From contig DDIK01000043.1 in NCBI GenBank assembly GCA_002338505.1, positions 14,687 through 29,193 of the forward strand: a stretch of 14,507 nt of DNA. The letters are read 5' to 3'. Source of the stretch: Bacteriovorax sp. UBA1852 (GTDB lineage: Bacteria > Bdellovibrionota > Bacteriovoracia > Bacteriovoracales > Bacteriovoracaceae). Both the position numbers and the translations under genes were made by a program. Below are positions 13,584 through 14,507 of this stretch, piece by piece. The first letter of the stretch is position 1. Every line of letters starts with the position of its first letter. A model generated the notes under the pieces. It saw nothing but the letters and a program-made list of their open reading frames with translations. It did not search any database and was not told the origin of the DNA.

Positions 13584-14504
13584 TTACAGCCTATAGACTT
13601 CGAGTTTCCATTTCTTCCCTTTTTCTTTGTAGAGGATAATTGTTGGAGAGCAGCGTTGCGAAAGCTCCACGGTCTTATAAAGTTTTTCCTTACTAATACG
13701 ACTAGCTGACCTCACGAGAGCAACTTTATCAAGGTCTGAACAAAATAGATATTTCTTGGAAAGAGTCGACAAGTAGTAGTCCCTATTATCATCTAAAACT
13801 TTTTCTAAATCTCTTTTCATTCTATTTTTAACTCCCATTATGTCTTTTAACTGGGAAAGATAGAACTGCTTAAGTTTTTCTGTATCTTTAGACTTCACAA
13901 TTTCATGATACTTATTCATTAATGCTTCAATCTCTTTAAGCTCCTGTTCACCAAATACTCTTCTTATCTCATGTTTTGCTGGAGGTAGAACATACTTTCC
14001 CTTGAATGGCTTAAGATCAACATACGTCTGAACATCATTTATTTTTAAGTATCCAATATCATCCTTAATCTCATCGAAGTAAATTGTTGAGTGGTAGAAC
14101 TTTTGCGCTCCCAAGTTTCTAAAAGGAGCATCATAGCATATGTTGTATGTTGTTCCGCTTCGAGGTATAGGCTCTAGCATATAAATTTTACGATCTTTTT
14201 TTTCTCTGATCCCATGTGGCTCATTCGAGATTTTAGCGATACACACGACTTCGTCATTAACAGTATATCCCTCTTCACTTAAAACTGCGTAGGGTTTTCC
14301 CTTAAAGCTCTTTTCTTGATAGTAGTTGATTTGAGGCATTTTGTATTGATATAGATGATTAGGGATTTCTCCGTCAGAATCAAATTCTACATTGAGATAG
14401 ATTCTCCACTTCCCCATAAGCTCTAGGCTTCTTAATTTTTCTAAGTCTGAAAAAGACCAACTAAAGCAGTTGAAAGAAATTAGAAATAGAATGAGAATTT
14501 TCAT
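13584..14504 (-). CDS. Secreted protein of unknown function
   Basis: A 306-residue exported protein with a clear signal peptide (MKILILFLISFNCFSW, cleavage probably near residues 16-18). The Cys at 13 is in a poor lipobox context, so lipidation is doubtful. The middle region (25-190) is mixed beta-rich sequence with a WRIYLNVEFDSDGE start. The last 110 or so residues (YHEIVKSKDTEKLKQFYLSQL through to KKWKLEVYRL) have the helix-then-strands pattern of an NTF2-like/DUF4440-type fold; this is a guess from pattern only. The ATG is three bases from the window edge, so its ribosome binding site and promoter are not visible. It is separated from the transfer operon by more than 500 bp and is probably cargo or an older neighbour. 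Part of its start is duplicated downstream at 13427-13468. Confidence 0.85.
   Translation of the reverse strand: MKILILFLISFNCFSWSFSDLEKLRSLELMGKWRIYLNVEFDSDGEIPNHLYQYKMPQINYYQEKSFKGKPYAVLSEEGYTVNDEVVCIAKISNEPHGIREKKDRKIYMLEPIPRSGTTYNICYDAPFRNLGAQKFYHSTIYFDEIKDDIGYLKINDVQTYVDLKPFKGKYVLPPAKHEIRRVFGEQELKEIEALMNKYHEIVKSKDTEKLKQFYLSQLKDIMGVKNRMKRDLEKVLDDNRDYYLSTLSKKYLFCSDLDKVALVRSASRISKEKLYKTVELSQRCSPTIILYKEKGKKWKLEVYRL
14454..14495 (-). repeat. 42-bp direct repeat, copy 2
   Basis: Copy within the signal-peptide codons of the intact secreted-protein gene, 40 of 42 identical to 13427-13468. The 1,027-bp spacing equals the gene plus its downstream spacer, as expected for a tandem duplication followed by decay. 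Confidence 0.9.
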
Positions 14505-14507
14505 AGG

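Noticed and set aside
13584..14504. VirB1-like lytic transglycosylase or TraN assignment for the secreted protein
   Set aside because: It shows no catalytic Glu motif of transglycosylases and no Cys-rich TraN pattern, and it is separated from the operon by more than 500 bp.

Overview
The window is most of an integrated conjugative element, an ICE or a degenerate relative. It is AT-rich, and every convincing gene lies on the minus strand, so genes are transcribed from high to low coordinates. Low GC, tight overlapping genes, strong AAGGA/GGGGAG ribosome binding sites and Lys/Ser-rich proteins, several with classic lipoboxes, fit a Gram-negative host. The style recalls low-GC Bdellovibrionota (Bacteriovorax/Halobacteriovorax-like), but no host marker gene is present, so this is only a guess.

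Layout in transcription order. (1) 14504-13584: a secreted protein of unknown function. (2) 13583-13061: a gene-poor stretch with a decayed duplicate of that gene's signal-peptide region and several small dyads and repeated motifs. (3) 13060-2028: one tightly packed operon. It has two small, possibly paralogous genes, a 638-residue lipoprotein, then a type IV secretion system in canonical virB order: VirB2-like pilin, VirB3, VirB4 ATPase, VirB5-like, VirB6-like, VirB8-like, VirB9-like and VirB10-like, followed by a lipoprotein, a short VirD4/TraD-type coupling ATPase and a winged-helix/PD-(D/E)XK-like protein resembling the Replic_Relax family. Most junctions are 4- or 8-base overlaps, implying translational coupling. 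(4) 2027-1818: a 150-bp nested inverted repeat, the best candidate for a transfer origin. (5) 1817-1440: a small basic protein, possibly a relaxosome accessory factor. (6) 1311-1: an excisionase-like protein and a tyrosine integrase whose C-terminus lies outside the window.

Inferred working model: integrase and excisionase move the element in and out of the chromosome. The Replic_Relax-like protein, perhaps with the small basic protein, processes DNA at the inverted-repeat region. The coupling ATPase then delivers it to a VirB2-VirB10 channel.

Main points of interest: there is no recognisable HUH relaxase, the Replic_Relax-like protein sits beside a large cruciform-capable repeat, the virB6-like and virB8-like genes overlap by 218 bp in different frames, and no VirB11 or VirB1 gene is seen.
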